NCBI GenBank assembly: GCA_023436065.1
Contig: JAEZKU010000011.1
Coordinates: 1 to 64,000, forward strand
Length of the DNA: 64,000 bases
Origin: Bacillota bacterium
GTDB lineage: Bacteria > Bacillota > Clostridia > Lachnospirales > Lachnospiraceae
Direction: 5' to 3'
Shown: positions 62,873 through 64,000 of the stretch, piece after piece
How positions within the stretch are numbered: position 1 is the first letter of the stretch
Layout of the letters: each line of letters opens with the position of its first letter
The notes under the pieces: model-generated
Databases searched by the model: none
What the model saw: the letters and a program-made list of their open reading frames with translations, nothing else
What the model was told of the DNA's origin: nothing
Program-made: the position numbers and the translations under genes

Positions 62873-62901
62873 ATTGTAGCACTATCTATGAACCGTGTCA
62901 A
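62873..62901 (-). promoter_or_regulatory. Promoter of the ABC exporter operon
   Basis: Minus-strand TTGACA (62901-62896), 17-base spacer, TACAAT (62878-62873). The leader is about 140 bases and contains a TTTTCTTGG/CCAAGGAAAA hairpin at 62817-62842. Confidence 0.8.
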
Positions 62902-62953
62902 CCAAATTTATACAAGCTTTAAATTAAATTGAAAAAATTAATGATATGAAAAC

Positions 62954-62991
62954 AGCTCCTAAGACCAGTTTTGAGTCTGGCCTTAGGAGCT
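62954..62991 (-). terminator. Terminator of the serpin gene
   Basis: AGCTCCTAAGACCAG pairs with CTGGCCTTAGGAGCT (one G-U step) around 8 bases, with TGTTTTC following on the minus strand. Confidence 0.75.
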
Positions 62992-63009
62992 CTGTTTTAT
63001 TGTTAACTG

Positions 63010-64000
63010 TTATAGATTGTTCATCTCTCCCATAAACAGGATCGTATCCGTTACCTTATCCCTGATGAAAAAGAGGAAGGGCACATCTACAATAATTTCA
63101 AGCGGGTCTGTGACAAGAGCGGCAGTGGTATCCAAAGTAACACCTGTAACTGCAGAAGCTCTGGTTCCCCATTCTTCCACCTCTATCTTGGCTTTATGGA
63201 CGACGGAGCTCACGACAAGATTATCACCCACCTTGCCAAAATCAGCCTTGGAAGGGTCGAATGCGTCCTTCATTCCGAGTTCATTCAAAATATCTTTCAG
63301 CTCTACAGTGCCATATTCCATCGTAAACTTCGGCAATCCGACTCTGTTGATCATCAAAGGGTATACTTTATCCAGAGAATGCAAGAAATCATTCACTTCC
63401 TCAGAGCTCAGCTTATCATATACTTCCCCTATCGTTGTCAGCTCCTTATCCTGTGGAATAAGCACATCCATTACAATCTCACCATCCCCATAGGGTAGCT
63501 CCAATCCTTGCATACTATTGTCGGAATAATAGCGATATTCTTCCTCATGCAGGTACATCATATTAACGGAAGAATTTGAAGTCAACCCGTGGAAGGTGGC
63601 TTCCACAGTGTCGTCAGGAGAAAATGGACTTCTCCAGGTTCCGTTAAAATAGATTGCGTTGATTAAAAGGAGTCTCATCTTCTCGGGAGATGTAAACTGT
63701 TGAAGAAACGGATTAATCATCCCGTCCGTTCGATCAGATACCCAATTATTCACCTGCTTCAAAGCCGTCTCTCCGGTGAAATCCACTTGAAAGATGTCCC
63801 CGTTATAATAATTACGTACAGGTGTCAACAATGCAGCATCGATACTGTCTGCAAATTTCTCATCCTTAGCCATCCAGATAGAATTTGCCAGGTTAAGTTG
63901 AACCTTAGGACCAGCTTTCTGTAAGGTATCCATCAGATACTTGTTATAGGCATTCATCTGCTGATTACCCCCCGATGAATATTCATCAGTATATCCGGGA
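63010..64000 (-). CDS. Serpin-family protein (5' end beyond the window)
   Basis: At least 329 codons of a serine protease inhibitor-fold protein; the frame stays open to the window edge, so an ATG at 63957 is not the true start. Serpin blocks are LANSIWMAKDEKFADS, INAIYFNGTWRSPFSP, LPYGDGEIVMDVLIP and VDVPFLFFIRD. The hinge of the reactive loop (EEWGTRASAVTG) fits the inhibitory pattern E-x-G-T-x-A-x-A-x-T. The P1 residue is uncertain. The upstream residues include a Ser/Gly/Asn/Gln-rich stretch. Confidence 0.85.
   Translation of the reverse strand, partial: PGYTDEYSSGGNQQMNAYNKYLMDTLQKAGPKVQLNLANSIWMAKDEKFADSIDAALLTPVRNYYNGDIFQVDFTGETALKQVNNWVSDRTDGMINPFLQQFTSPEKMRLLLINAIYFNGTWRSPFSPDDTVEATFHGLTSNSSVNMMYLHEEEYRYYSDNSMQGLELPYGDGEIVMDVLIPQDKELTTIGEVYDKLSSEEVNDFLHSLDKVYPLMINRVGLPKFTMEYGTVELKDILNELGMKDAFDPSKADFGKVGDNLVVSSVVHKAKIEVEEWGTRASAVTGVTLDTTAALVTDPLEIIVDVPFLFFIRDKVTDTILFMGEMNNL

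Overview
The window looks like chromosome from a low-to-mid GC, strictly anaerobic Firmicute, most likely the family Lachnospiraceae (inference). Pointers are strong AGGAGG ribosome-binding sites, TTGACA/TATAAT sigma-A promoters, a cysteine T-box leader, Mini-RNase III next to cysS, HelD, a two-gene GGGtGRT/IscU-like operon, BspA-type leucine-rich repeats and a RACE-type corrinoid activator. There is no prophage, CRISPR array or plasmid backbone. The only transposase is one IS30-family gene. Most of the window is ordinary core chromosome with small accessory pieces.

Layout. 0-2.6 kb: aldo/keto reductase, then an XRE regulator and an AlkZ-related protein. 2.7-5.2 kb: a secreted protein convergent with a chemoreceptor lacking an extracellular sensor. 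5.5-7.8 kb: an ABC exporter whose permease is broken, followed by its probable TetR regulator. 7.9-10.2 kb: a DUF2975 membrane protein, YozG-type regulator and lipoprotein operon behind a promoter that contains an inverted repeat. 10.28-11.85 kb: a 20-bp-periodic repeat array and the IS30 transposase. 12.1-16.4 kb: methionine synthesis (homocysteine methyltransferase/MTHFR fusion plus a MetH lacking the reactivation domain). 16.6-24.5 kb: small membrane proteins, a fucose isomerase-like enzyme, Hsp20, a 56-aa gene, a PAS-GGDEF-EAL protein, an MFS transporter and a 58-aa protein. 24.5-29.7 kb: a lipoprotein, a possible small RNA, an Arg/Glu-rich small gene, the GGGtGRT operon and a left-handed beta-helix protein. 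29.8-33.3 kb: topoisomerase III beside a duplicated 109-bp MITE-like repeat, then a LUD-domain protein. 33.4-42.6 kb: a BspA-like LRR protein, glyA, the deoD-deoC-cdd nucleoside operon, a trans-editing deacylase, a hypothetical secreted protein, DinB and a ferritin-like protein. 42.7-48 kb: a DUF4349 lipoprotein and a 1341-aa secreted 5'-nucleotidase-like protein. 48.1-51.1 kb: cysE-cysS-mrnC behind a Cys T-box. 51.1-54.7 kb: ispF with a Cys-rich tail, the RACE-like activator, an FNT channel and two tRNAs. 55-57.2 kb: a DUF1538 transporter with a double PII-like partner behind a structured leader. 57.3-64 kb: a 54-aa gene, HelD, a three-gene ABC exporter and a serpin cut by the window edge.

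How parts work together. The MTHFR fusion makes 5-methyl-THF, and MetH passes the methyl to homocysteine; because this MetH has no AdoMet reactivation domain, the RACE-like protein at 51.8-53.4 kb is a candidate reactivator (inference). GlyA feeds the same one-carbon pool. DeoD, DeoC and Cdd form a nucleoside salvage route. CysE and CysS are controlled together by uncharged tRNA-Cys.

The best candidates for undescribed biology are the DUF1538/double-PII pair with its leader, the GGGtGRT/IscU-like pair, the Cys-tailed IspF, the 109-bp repeat pair, the 20-bp repeat array, and a recurring theme of GGAGG/CCTCC hairpins in leaders of unrelated genes. I saw no single large novel system. Start codons were moved from the longest frame wherever a Shine-Dalgarno (SD) sequence clearly favoured an internal start. 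All searches named as checks remain to be run.
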